A stretch of 64,000 bases of DNA from positions 1 to 64,000 of the forward strand of contig CAVUGU010000028.1 of the NCBI GenBank assembly GCA_963741055.1, in the 5' to 3' direction. A program made the position numbers and the translations under genes. A model generated the notes under the pieces. That model saw nothing but the letters and a program-made list of their open reading frames with translations. It was not told where the DNA came from and ran no database searches. Origin of the DNA: Bog-756 sp963741055 (GTDB lineage Bacteria > Actinomycetota > Acidimicrobiia > Acidimicrobiales > RAAP-2). Of this stretch, positions 27,667 through 38,032 are shown piece after piece; position 1 is the stretch's first letter, and each line of letters begins with the position of its first letter.

Positions 27667-28749
27667 TCAGAACACGACGACCGACCGGAGCACCTCGCCC
27701 CGCTGCATCCGGGCGAACGCGTCTTCGACGCCCTCGAGCGGGATGGTCTCGCTGACGAAGAGGTCGAGCGGCAGGCGACCGGCCAGGTAGTGGTCCACCA
27801 GCGCCGGGAAGTCCCGTGAGGGAAGACAGTCGCCATACCAGCTGGGCTTGAGGGCGCCGCCACGACCGAAGAAGTCGATCATGGGGAGGTCGATCTTCAT
27901 GTCGGGGGTCGGGACTCCGACCTGCACGAGCGTGCCGGCCAGATCCCTCGCGTAGAACGCCTGGGTCATCACCGCGGGGTTCCCGACTGCTTCGATACAG
28001 ACGTCGGCCCCGTTCCCGTCGGTCAGTGCCTGCACTGCCGCCACCGGGTCTTCTTTCGACGCGTCGATCGTGTGGGTCGCGCCGAAGGCTGCGGTCGCCG
28101 CCAGCTTCGCGGGGTTGTTGTCGACGGCGATGATGGTGGCCGCGCCGGCCAGTCGTGCGCCGGCGATCGCCGCGCACCCGACGCCTCCACATCCGAACAC
28201 CGCCACCGAGTCCCCGACTCCCACCGCCCCGGTGAGCAGCGCGGCGCCGATGCCGGCCATGACTCCACAGCCGAGCAACCCGGCCGCTTCGGGTCGCGCC
28301 CTCGGATCGACCTTGGTGCACTGTCCGGCGGCGACGAGCGTCTTCTCGGCGAAGGCGCCGATGCCGAGAGCAGGCGAGAGCGGGGTCCCGTCGGCCAGTG
28401 TCATCGGCTGGGTCGCGTTGTGGGTCGCGAAGCAGTACCAGGGACGTCCGCGCCGGCAGGCCCGGCACTCACCGCAGACCGCCCGCCAGTTGAGGACCAC
28501 GAAGTCGCCTTCCTCCAGGTCGGTGACGCCGGAGCCGACCTGTTCGACCAGGCCCGCCGCCTCGTGGCCCAGAAGGAAGGGGAACTCGTCGTTGATGCCG
28601 CCCTCCCGGTAGTGCAGGTCGGTGTGGCACACGCCACAGGCCTGCACCCGCACGGTCGCTTCGCCGGGTCCGGGGTCGGGGACGACGATCTCGGAGAGGA
28701 CCACCGGCGCGCCCTTCTCCTTCGAAACCACTCCACGCACGGTCGTCAT
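27667..28749 (-). CDS. mscR: S-(hydroxymethyl)mycothiol dehydrogenase (zinc alcohol dehydrogenase family)
   Basis: Mycothiol-dependent formaldehyde dehydrogenase, 360 residues, also acting as a nitrosomycothiol reductase in actinobacteria. Very close match in pattern to MscR: ACGVCHTDLHYREGGIND (catalytic zinc Cys), LLGHEAAG (zinc His), the four structural-zinc Cys in CGECRACRRGRPWYC, the NAD-site GCGGVGCAAIAG and the C-terminal RMQRGEVLRSVVVF. AAAGGAG lies 6 bases before ATG 28749. It indicates that the host makes mycothiol and detoxifies formaldehyde. The GGT-like gene follows on the same strand. Confidence 0.95.
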   Translation of the reverse strand: MTTVRGVVSKEKGAPVVLSEIVVPDPGPGEATVRVQACGVCHTDLHYREGGINDEFPFLLGHEAAGLVEQVGSGVTDLEEGDFVVLNWRAVCGECRACRRGRPWYCFATHNATQPMTLADGTPLSPALGIGAFAEKTLVAAGQCTKVDPRARPEAAGLLGCGVMAGIGAALLTGAVGVGDSVAVFGCGGVGCAAIAGARLAGAATIIAVDNNPAKLAATAAFGATHTIDASKEDPVAAVQALTDGNGADVCIEAVGNPAVMTQAFYARDLAGTLVQVGVPTPDMKIDLPMIDFFGRGGALKPSWYGDCLPSRDFPALVDHYLAGRLPLDLFVSETIPLEGVEDAFARMQRGEVLRSVVVF

Positions 28750-28984
28750 GACGGCTCCTTTGTCCGCGCTCCACTCGGTGACGAGCGCTCGTCCCCGCAT
28801 GATGTCCGATCCCAGGTGACGGTGCGATTCCTCAAGCCGCACCGCTTTCGTGCCGATAAGGCGAGGCCGGATCAGTCGACCGGGACGCAAGCGCGCCACC
28901 ACATCTGCAGCGCCCCGCTTCCGATCCGTCGTCGAGGCGCGGCTCCGCACCGAGGAGTTTGGGCAGGGATCGGGAGGGCTGGCT

Positions 28985-31281
28985 GTGGGCGCAAAGGTGG
29001 AGGATTCTCGGGCCGGCAAGGCCCGCCGCGCCGTCGCGGCGACCGTGGCAATCGCTGCGGTCATCGTCCTCGCTGGTTCCACGGCGGGTGGGCAGACCAA
29101 CTCCTCGGCAGCCACCGTCCGCGGCGTGACCGCCCATGCCAAGCCGCTCCCCATCCTCGGCATCCTCGGAGCGAGCGGCAACTACCTGGCCCAGGAGAAG
29201 GCGGCCGGCATCCAGGCGATCACCGATCCAGGTCGGTTGGACCAACGTCGAGGCGACCGAAGGCGTGTTCTCTGCGTCGTACATGAGCCAGATCCAAGCC
29301 AAGATTGCCGCCGCCCGTGCCGCCGGCTTGGAGGTCGTGCTCGATCCCGGGCTGCAGTACCCGCCACCTTGGGTGTTCACGCTGCCCGGTGGAACGCAAT
29401 TCGTCGACCAGTACGGGGACGTCTTCAGCGGGAGCGAACCCTCGGGCAACAACGTCGCCAATGCGGTGACCGACATGGCCGTGCGGTCCGCCGAGGGGAC
29501 TTACCTCACCTGGCTGGGAACCCAGATCACTCCCGGAGAGATCATCGCGGTCCGCGAAGGCGGTGGTCCGCTCGGGGAGCTCCGGTATCCGCTTCCCAAT
29601 GAGGACGGCCACACCAACGACTTCTGGGCCTACGACGCCAGTACCCAGGCGGCGCTACCCGCTTCGGTCCAGGGTTGGGTTCCCGACACCGGAACGCAGA
29701 CCCAGGCCACCACCTTTCTCGACGCCTACAACCAGGACCTCGACAACTACGGGATCTGGTTGAACGGCCAGCTCGGAACGGACTTCGCCACGAAGGTGCT
29801 GGTCCTCCTCCCTGGCTGGGGGGAGCGGCCCGGCGGAGCGGCGACCGAGGAGGCGGCCCTCTTGCAACCGAACCCTCCGATGAACGAGTTCAACGAGGGC
29901 CTCGACTGGACCGACCTGCTCGATGCGCTGCCCGACGCGGCGAACTCGGTGGCCTACACCACCTACCTCGACGCGCAGACGGTGCTCCCGACCCTCCAGC
30001 TCGAGGATCCTGCGGACTATCTCGCCTCTCTCGTGGCAGGGACGTCGATCGGTTTGGGGGGCGAGAACACCGGAACCGGCACGGTGGCGACCATGAAGCT
30101 CTGCATGAGCCGGGCCGTGTCGCTCGGGTTCTTCATCGTCGATTGGAACGGTGAAGCCCAGGTCATCGCCTCCGACTCCGGTCAGGATCCGGGCGGACCG
30201 ACACTCACCCAACTCGGCGGGTCACTCACCACTCCCGCTCCGCCGCTCTCGATCGCGACGACCTCGCTCCCGGTCGCAACCGAAGGCCAGAACTACGCCG
30301 TGTCCGAGGTCGCGTCGTCGGGCTTCCCGCCCGACACCTGGTCGCTGAGCGGGGGCGCGCTCCCGCCGGGCCTCACCCTCGATTCCGCTTCGGGGGCCAT
30401 TCGCGGAGTGCCGAGCGAGCTCGGGCGCTTCGCCTTCAGCGTGAAGGTCACCGACAGCGCGCAGGACTCCGCGTTCGCGAATCTGAGCATCACCGTGTCG
30501 GCGGCGCAAAGGTCCGAGCCAAGGCAAAGGTCCGAGCAGCTTGGTGGACCCGATCGTGGGCATGGCCGCCACCCCCGACGGCGGCGGCTACTGGATCGCC
30601 GACGCCTCCGGAGGGGTCGAGACATTCGGCGACGCCACCTTCTTCGGCTCGATGGCCGGCCAGCCGTTGAACCAGCCGATCGCCCACATCGTGACGACGG
30701 CCGACGGAGAGGGCTACTGGCTGGTCGCCGCGGACGGCGGCACCTTCGCCTTCGGTGACGCGCACTTCTACGGATCGATGGGCGGCACTCAGCTGAATGC
30801 CCCGGTCGTGGACATGGCGCCCACCAGGGACGGAGGGGGCTACTGGCTGGTCGCCTCGGACGGAGGGATCTTCGCGTTCGGGAACGCGGCATTCCGTGGC
30901 TCGATGGGCGGGCAGCCGCTCAACAAGCCGGTGGTCGGCATCAGCGCCGATCCGTCGACCGGCGGCTACTGGGAGGTCGCGACGGACGGAGGGATCTTCG
31001 CGTTCGCCGCTCCGTTCTTCGGATCGACCGGGAGCTTGCTCCTCAACCGACCCGTCAACGGGATGGCGGCAACCTCCAACGGCAACGGCTACTGGTTCGT
31101 CGCCTCGGACGGAGGGATCTTCGCGTTCGGCGACGCGGCCTTCCACGGATCCGTTGCGAGTCTCCAACTCGCCGCCCCGATCGTCGGTATGTGCGCGGAC
31201 GTCTCCACTGGCGGCTACTGGTTGGTCGCATCGGACGGTGGCGTCTTCGCGGCCGGCGCTCCCTTCTACGGCACGGCGTAG
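28985..31281 (+). CDS. Secreted glycosidase-like protein with Ig-like domain and six GYW repeats (frameshifted)
   Basis: About 764 residues from GTG 28985 (GGGAGG upstream) after correcting one-base gains near 29225 and 30520, which keep the total divisible by three. A signal sequence (AVAATVAIAAVIVLAG) is followed by a TIM-barrel-like region (WTNVEATEGVFSASY, VVLDPGLQYPPPWVF, VREGGGPLGELRYP) that recalls beta-galactosidase/GH42- or GH14-like enzymes. A putative-Ig block (LPPGLTLDSASGAIRGVPSE) comes next. The C-terminus has six repeats of about 42 residues with consensus GYWLVASDGGIFAFGDA.F.GSMGG, probably a beta propeller. Likely a cell-surface or secreted polysaccharide-acting protein; substrate unknown. 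Confidence 0.75.
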
Positions 31282-31592
31282 AAAGCTACGAAATGCCGCA
31301 ATCGCACTTGCAGTTGCCACGCGCCCGCGTCCGCACTGATCACTTTTGCGGTTTGCCGCATCGCGCTCGCCGATGACGAACACCACCTTCGTTGGCGCGA
31401 CACCACATGACATGGAGCGCCTTCATCGTTCGACGATCCGACAAAAAAGATTGAACCTGAGGGGGTTGTAATCGGCGCGCGCGTCTGCATAAATGTCACT
31501 GGATTTGCGACCACTGCTCGTAGCGGAGTGACTACTGAGTGTGGTGGGACTCACAATGACGGGCGAGTGGAGAGCGACGGTCTCGAATCGAG
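31282..31592. other. Intergenic region, lower GC, no gene seen
   Basis: About 310 bases between two secreted-protein genes. It is AT-richer than its surroundings, with AAAAAAG and ATAAATG patches near 31441-31496 and a small ATCGT-TCG-ACGAT hairpin at about 31426-31438. It probably holds the promoter and leader of the large lectin-repeat gene. No known riboswitch fold was recognised. Confidence 0.4.
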
Positions 31593-34500
31593 ATGCTGAC
31601 GTGCGGGCGGGTCTTCCTTGTTGCATGCCTGACGGCCGTCGCGGCCGCGACCACGGTCGTCGTCACGCCGAACCCGGCCGGAGCCACGACGCCGTCGACC
31701 ATCGGGGTCGACCACGACCAGGCGGGCACCAGCTGGTATCCGGACCAGACCGCCTTGACCCCCCAGCTCGTCCAAGGGGGATCCTTCGGGCAGCTCTTCG
31801 GCACACAGCTGCAAGGGGACATCCAGGCACAGCCGCTGGTCGACGACGGCGTCCTCCTCGTCGAGACCGAGGAGAACTGGGCGTACGGACTGAACCCGGC
31901 CTCGGGTGCCATCGAGTGGTCGAAGTATCTCGGGACCCCGTTCGACTCCGCTTCGCTCGGCTGTCCTGATCTCCCGAGCGACGGCGTCACCGGCACGCCG
32001 GTCGTCGACACCTCGACCAACATCGAGTACTTCACCTCGGTCACCTACGCATCGGGGACGTCGGGACCCGCCCAGTACTGGATGCACGCGCTCAGCGTCA
32101 CCAACGGGCAGGAGCAGCCGGGATTCCCGGCGCTCATCTCGGGAAACGCGTCCAACGATCCGAACCAGAGCTTCAACGCGACCTATCAGCTGCAACGGCC
32201 CGGCCTCCTGTTGATGAACGGCGTCGTGTATGCCGCGTTCGGCTCGCACTGTGACATCGCTCCGACCAACGGATGGGTGATCGGTGTCACGACCGGCGGT
32301 GCGATCTCCACACTGTGGAGCAGCGAAGCCGGTATCGACAACGGCGACGGCCTCGGCGGCATCTGGGCGCCGGGGGCACTGCGCTCCGACGGGCCCGGTC
32401 AGATCCTCCTCTCGACCGGGAACGGCTACGACCCCACAGCTCCCGCGGCGGGCAACTCGAACCCCGAACCCGGCCAGCTCGCCGAGGCCGTCGTCCGCCT
32501 GACCGTGCAGCCGAACGGATCGCTGCAGACGACCGACTTCTTCGTTCCCCTCGACGCCGCCGCGCTCAACCAGACCGACGGGGACCTGGGGTCCGGCTCG
32601 CCGGTCGTCCTCCCGAGCGAATTCTCGACCTCCAAGTACCCGGAGCTCGCGGTCGAGATCGGCAAGGAGGGTTATCTCTACGTGCTCGACGCGAGCGACC
32701 TCGGTGGGTACGAGCAGGGTCCCGACGGCAGCGACCACGTGCTGGCCCGACTCGGTCCGGTGCAGGGTGTCTGGGGATCGCCCGCGGTGTGGGGAGGCGA
32801 CGGGGGCTACCTCTACGTGATGACCAACGGCGGGTCGCCCGACGGGGCGCCGGGCGCGACCGACGGAAAGCTCCTCGCGTGGAAGTTCGGTGTGGACGGC
32901 TCGGGAAATCCGACGTTCGCACTGGTCGGCTCCAGCCCCGACGCTTTCGGCTACAGCTCGAGCTCACCGGTCGTGACGTCGTCGGGAACCACGTCGGGAA
33001 CCAGCATCCTCTGGGTCAACTGGGCCGACGGCCCGGGCTCGACGACCGCACAGCTCCGGGCGTACAACCCGATTCCCGACGCGAACGGCAACCTCGACCT
33101 GCTGTGGAGCGCGCCGAGTGGCGCGTCGGTGAAACTCAGCGAGCCGGGAGTCGGAGGAAACCGCGTCTACGTCGGGGGGTTCGACGGGGTCATCCGCGGC
33201 TTCGGCTCCCCGGTCGCGAGCCCCTTGTCCGGTGGGTCCCTCGGTTTTCCGAACACCGTCGTGGGGCAATCCTCCACACTTTCCGACACCTTCACCGCCA
33301 CCACTGCGATCACGGTGACCGGTGTCTCCGTCTCGGGGAGCGCGTATGCGATCGGAAGTACCACTCCCGCGCTGCCGGCCTCGCTCGGTGCCGGCCAGAC
33401 CTTGTCGTTACCGGTGAAGTTCTCACCGACCACGTACGGCATCGCGGGCGGTGTGCTGACCGTTGCCACCAGTGCCGGCAATTACTCGGTGGGTCTCGAC
33501 GGGACCGGTTTGAACGCGACCGCGCTCTTGACCTCGTCGCCGACCACCATCAGTTACGAGGGGACGCCGATCGGATCGAGCGTCACCGAGGACGCGGTCT
33601 TCACCAACCAGGGGAGCCAGAGCCTCACCATCACCGGCGCGACCCTCCCGGCCGCCCCCTTCAGCGTGTCCGGACTGCCGCCCGACGGCACCGTGCTCGC
33701 CCCCGGCGGGTCGGTCAGCGTCAGTTGCACTTTCTCGCCGACCGCGGTCGGCTCCTTCCTCGACGGCCTCACCCTCCAGAGCGACACCGGAGGGTCGTCG
33801 ACCGTCAACCTTTCGGGGACGGCGGGGACTCCGGCACAGCTCCAGGTGTCCCCGACCTCCCTCGCCTACGGGACCGTGCCCGTGGGCGAAGCCTCCACCG
33901 CCACCTTCGTGGTGACCAACGTCGGCGGAACACCCCTCTCCATCACCAAGTCGAAACCCCCGGGTGAGGGCGAGTTCACGGCCAATACCCAACTGGCGGA
34001 GGGCACCACCATCCAGGCCGGGCAGTCGGTCACCGAATCGGTCACCTTCACGCCGACCGGGGCCGGTGCGTTCACCGACAGTTGGCCGCTCAACGGCACC
34101 GGTAACTCGGCGCTGACGACCGTGACCTTCACCGGTATCGGAACGACGCCCGGCAAGGTGCCTCTCTCCAACTGGAAACTTCACGGCAACGCGCAGGTGT
34201 CCGGCTCCACCCTCGACCTCACCAATACGGCCACGACCTTCGAGGCCGGCTCGGCGGTCTCGCCGGTGTCGGTCCCGACCAACGGGCTGACCGTCGCCTT
34301 CGACGCGGTGATCGGCGGGGGCACCGGCGCGAACGGGATGACCCTCACCTTCGCCAACCCCAACTCGCCGACCTTCCTCGGACAAGGCGGCGGTTCGCTC
34401 GGCTACTCGGGGATCAGCGGCGTCGCGGTCGGGCTCTCCAACTTCAAACAGGGACCCGACCCGTCGGCCAACTTCGTCGGCATCGCCGACGGCGGACCGA

Positions 34501-36506
34501 CCGGCGGCGCACCGAACTGGGTCGCCACCAACTCGTCGATCCCGACCCTGCAGGGCGCGACCACGCCACGTGGTGGTCACCGTCAACGGCACCCGGCTCA
34601 CCGTGTGGGTGGACGGCACCCAGGTGCTCCAGCAGACGGAGGCCGATCTCCCGTCGGTGGCCGACCTGGTCTTCACCGCCGCCACCGGTGGGCTCACCGA
34701 CAACTTCGACGTGCAGAACGTGAGTCTCACTCAGTCCAACCCCTACCCGCTGTCCCCGGTGCTCGGTGGCTGGTCGCTCAACGGCAACGCACAGGTGTCC
34801 GGCTCCACCCTCGACCTCACCAACACGGGCACGACCTTCGAGGCCGGCTCGGCGGTCTCGCCGGTGTCGGTCCCGACCAACGGGCTGACCGTCGCCTTCG
34901 ACGCGGTGATCGGCGGGGGCACCGGCGCGAACGGGATGACCCTCACCTTCGCCAACCCCAACTCGCCGACCTTCCTCGGACAAGGCGGCGGTTCGCTCGG
35001 CTACTCGGGGATCAGCGGCGTCGCGGTCGGGCTCTCCAACTTCAAACAGGGACCCGACCCGTCGGCCAACTTCGTCGGCATCGCCGACGGCGGACCCGAC
35101 CGGCGGCGCACCGAACTGGGTCGCCACCAACTCGTCGATCCCGACCCTGCAGGGCGCGACCACCCACGTGGTGGTCACCGTCAACGGGACCCGGCTCACC
35201 GTGTGGGTGGACGGCACCCAGGTGCTCCAGCAGACGGAGGCCGATCTCCCGCCGGTGGCCGACCTGGTCTTCACCGCCGCCACCGGTGGGCTCACCGACA
35301 ACTTCGACGTGCAGAACGTGAACATCAGCCAGTCGACGCTCACCAACCCGTCCAACTGGTCGCTCAACGGCAACGCACAGGTGTCCGGCTCCACCCTCGA
35401 CCTCACCAACACGGGCACGACCTTCGAGGCCGGCTCGGCGGTCTCGCCGGTGTCGGTCCCGACCAACGGGCTGACCGTCGCCTTCGACGCGGTGATCGGC
35501 GGGGGCACCGGCGCGAACGGGATGACCCTCACCTTCGCCAACCCCAACTCGCCGACCTTCCTCGGACAAGGCGGCGGTTCGCTCGGCTACTCGGGGATCA
35601 GCGGCGTCGCGGTCGGGCTCTCCAACTTCAAACAGGGACCCGACCCGTCGGCCAACTTCGTCGGCATCGCCGACGGCGGACCCGACCGGCGGCGCACCGA
35701 ACTGGGTCGCCACCAACTCGTCGATCCCGACCCTGCAGGGCGCGACCACCCACGTGGTGGTCACCGTCAACGGGACCCGGCTCACCGTGTGGGTGGACGG
35801 CACCCAGGTGCTCCAGCAGACGGAGGCCGATCTCCCGCCGGTGGCCGACCTGGTCTTCACCGCCGCCACCGGTGGGCTCACCGACAACTTCGACGTGCAG
35901 AACGTGAACATCAGCCAGTCGACGCTCACCAACCCGTCCAACTGGTCGCTCAACGGCAACGCACAGGTGTCCGGCTCCACCCTCGACCTCACCAACACGG
36001 GCACGACCTTCGAGGCCGGCTCGGCGGTCTCGCCGGTGTCGGTCCCGACCAACGGGCTGACCGTCGCCTTCGACGCGGTGATCGGCGGGGGCACCGGCGC
36101 GAACGGGATGACCCTCACCTTCGCCAACCCCAACTCGCCGACCTTCCTCGGACAAGGCGGCGGTTCGCTCGGCTACTCGGGGATCAGCGGCGTCGCGGTC
36201 GGGCTCTCCAACTTCAAACAGGGACCCGACCCGTCGGCCAACTTCGTCGGCATCGCCGACGGCGGACCGACCGGCGGCGCACCGAACTGGGTCGCCACCA
36301 ACTCGTCGATCCCGACCCTGCAGGGCGCGACCACCCACGTGGTGGTCACCGTCAACGGCACCCGGCTCACCGTGTGGGTGGACGGCACCCAGGTGCTCCA
36401 GCAGACGGAGGCCGATCTCCCGCCGGTGGCCGACCTGGTCTTCACCGCCGCCACCGGTGGGCTCACCGACAACTTCGACGTGCAGAACGTGAGTGTGTTC
36501 CCGTGA
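31593..36506 (+). CDS. Giant secreted protein: propeller, anchor-D-type repeats and four lectin-like domains (frameshifted)
   Basis: About 1636 residues. Signal peptide (VFLVACLTAVAAATTVVV) at 1-32. Residues about 35-540 form a PQQ-like beta propeller (ENWAYGLNPASGAIEWSKYL, GYLYVLDASDLGG). About 545-855 hold three abnormal-spindle/choice-of-anchor-D-type Ig repeats (FSPTTYGIAGGVLTV, FSPTAVGSFLDGLTL, FTPTGAGAFTDSWPL). About 859 to the end are four L-type-lectin-like sandwiches (WSLNGNAQVSGSTLDL ... VWVDGTQVLQQTEADLP). Three single-base insertions (near 34567, 35095 and 35681) break the lectin region but sum to three, so the frame at the TGA 36504-36506 equals the starting frame. The stop overlaps the next GTG. 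Probable surface adhesin for a glycan, perhaps the one made by the next genes. Confidence 0.8.
34167..36503 (+). repeat. Four tandem lectin-domain repeats, near-identical DNA
   Basis: Four copies spaced 598, 586 and 586 bases (equivalent points at about 34363, 34961, 35547, 36133). Copies 2 and 3 look identical by eye. Copy 4 differs in a few bases (for example GTCAACGGCACC versus GTCAACGGGACC), and copy 1 diverges more at its 5' end and linker. Copies 2 and 3 share the same extra C in GGACCCGACCGG, absent from copies 1 and 4. Such identity means very recent duplication, gene conversion or an assembly artefact. Confidence 0.9.
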
Positions 36507-38032
36507 CCGACCTCGTCGATCTCGGATCCGACCAACCGGTCGACACCGCATCACTCGATCGTCTCGCCTGCACCGATGACGACCTCCAGGCGGTGCTCAC
36601 CGCACTCGAGTGGGCCCGGGCCTTCTTGGCGAGCCCGCATCCCGATCTGGGGCGCAAAGGACCGGTCTGTCCCTACATCCGGCATTCGTTCGACGAACGG
36701 CTCCTCCACGTGACATGCCGGCCCGACGAGTCCTGTCAGAGCTCGGATCTGGTCGCGGCAGTGCGAGCCACGCATCGCTGGTTCGCCGAAATCCAGCGTC
36801 GCACTCCCGAGGAGATCCGACACCTTGTCACCGTCCTCGTCGTGCTCCCGCGGATCGACCGCTCGTCGGCCGAACCGCTCAACGAGCTGCATCGGGTGAT
36901 GAAGGACGAGTTCGTGGGCCAGGGACTGATGATCGGTCAGTTCCATCCGGCATGCGAGGCGCCTGGGTTGTGGAACCCCGATTTCCGTCCCCTGCGGTCT
37001 CCGATCCCTTTGTTGGCTATCAGGGAGATGGTCTCCTCGGACCTCCCGTTCCTGATCGGGAGCCCGATGCACGCCAACGAGTATCTCGAACGCTTCGCGC
37101 GCTCGATCCCGGCACACACACGTCGGTTCCTCGTCGAGCAGTTGATGCAGGGTCCCGTCCGGCAACCGGTGGGGGTCGAACGAGGGACTCGCACCAGACC
37201 GAAGCGAAGACAGTCGACTCCGAGAAAGCGGGCAAGAGCAATGGAAGAGGGGCAGATGGAACAGAGACCGGAGCGGGGCCGACAGAAGAGACGGCCGTCG
37301 TCACACGTCGAGCTGGACCTGGTGATACCGGTGTTCAACGAAGAGCGACGGATCGGAGCCACGTTGGCGGCGATCCATGAGGAGATGGCCGACTCCGACG
37401 TGTCGCTCAACATCCTGGTCGTCGACAACGGCTGTGTCGATGCCACCGCCGAAGTGGTCGCCGGTGCACAGAACAGCCAGATGCCGGTCGAGATCATCAG
37501 CTGCCGTACCCGCGGCAAGGGAGCCGCGGTCCGGGCGGGCATCCTCCGATCGAGGGCACCCTTCGTCGGGTACTGCGACGCAGACCTCTCGACCCCACCC
37601 TCCGCCCTCCACCTCGGGGCCGACCTCCTCCGGTCGGGGTGGGAGGTGGTCATCGGATCGCGACGTTGCACCGGTGCCAGTTACGACGTTCCGCAGGGGA
37701 CGATTCGGCGCCTGGGCAGCTTCGCGTTCCGAACCATGGCTTCGAGGCTGAGCGGCCCGATCACCGACACCCAGTGCGGGTTCAAGCTGTTCAAGACGAG
37801 CGTGGCGAAGGAGCTCTTCACGGTCAGCACGCTGAACGGGTTCGCGTTCGACGTCGAGGTGCTCGCGCAGGCACGCCTCCGGAACCACCGGATGATCGAG
37901 CTCCCCATCCAGTGGAGCGACGATCCCGAGTCGTCGTTCCGGCCGGTCGTCGACGGGGTGAAGTCCTTCCGCGAGCTGAGAGAGGCGCGTCGTTCGCTCG
38001 TCGGGTCCGGCGACGGGATCGGATGGGGATGA
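36503..38032 (+). CDS. Fusion of an unknown N-terminal domain and a GT2 glycosyltransferase
   Basis: One open frame of 509 residues from GTG 36503 (GTGA overlap upstream) to a TGA that overlaps the next ATG. Residues 1-215 form a domain with conserved-looking CPYIRHSFDERLLHVTC, HRWFAEIQRRTPEEIRHLV and MIGQFHPACEAPGLWNPDF segments. It resembles an uncharacterised DUF found in biosynthetic clusters, and I cannot name it with confidence. A basic linker (about 216-270) leads to a GT2 domain like dolichyl-phosphate glucosyltransferases: DLVIPVFNEERRIGATL, VVDNGCVDATAEVV, YCDADLSTPPSAL (metal-binding DxD) and ITDTQCGFKLF. No C-terminal membrane helices are seen. It likely makes a polyprenyl-phosphate sugar or extends a lipid-linked glycan. 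Confidence 0.75.
   Translation: MTDLVDLGSDQPVDTASLDRLACTDDDLQAVLTALEWARAFLASPHPDLGRKGPVCPYIRHSFDERLLHVTCRPDESCQSSDLVAAVRATHRWFAEIQRRTPEEIRHLVTVLVVLPRIDRSSAEPLNELHRVMKDEFVGQGLMIGQFHPACEAPGLWNPDFRPLRSPIPLLAIREMVSSDLPFLIGSPMHANEYLERFARSIPAHTRRFLVEQLMQGPVRQPVGVERGTRTRPKRRQSTPRKRARAMEEGQMEQRPERGRQKRRPSSHVELDLVIPVFNEERRIGATLAAIHEEMADSDVSLNILVVDNGCVDATAEVVAGAQNSQMPVEIISCRTRGKGAAVRAGILRSRAPFVGYCDADLSTPPSALHLGADLLRSGWEVVIGSRRCTGASYDVPQGTIRRLGSFAFRTMASRLSGPITDTQCGFKLFKTSVAKELFTVSTLNGFAFDVEVLAQARLRNHRMIELPIQWSDDPESSFRPVVDGVKSFRELREARRSLVGSGDGIGWG

Noticed and set aside
31282..31592. Riboswitch (for example c-di-AMP type) before the secreted lectin-repeat gene
   Set aside because: No conserved aptamer blocks could be matched by eye; only a small hairpin and AT-rich patches are present.
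34167..36503. CRISPR-like array
   Set aside because: The repeats are about 586 bases, coding and contiguous, not short repeats with unique spacers; no cas genes are present.
33423..36554. Long open frames on the minus strand across the lectin repeats
   Set aside because: They repeat with the same 586-598 base period as the forward repeats and have low-complexity composition; they are shadows of high-GC forward coding DNA.
37256..38032. Separate GT2 gene starting at ATG 37256
   Set aside because: The upstream domain is in the same frame with no stop, and the purine-rich stretch before this ATG is too close (3 bases) for a good ribosome site; a fusion is the direct reading.
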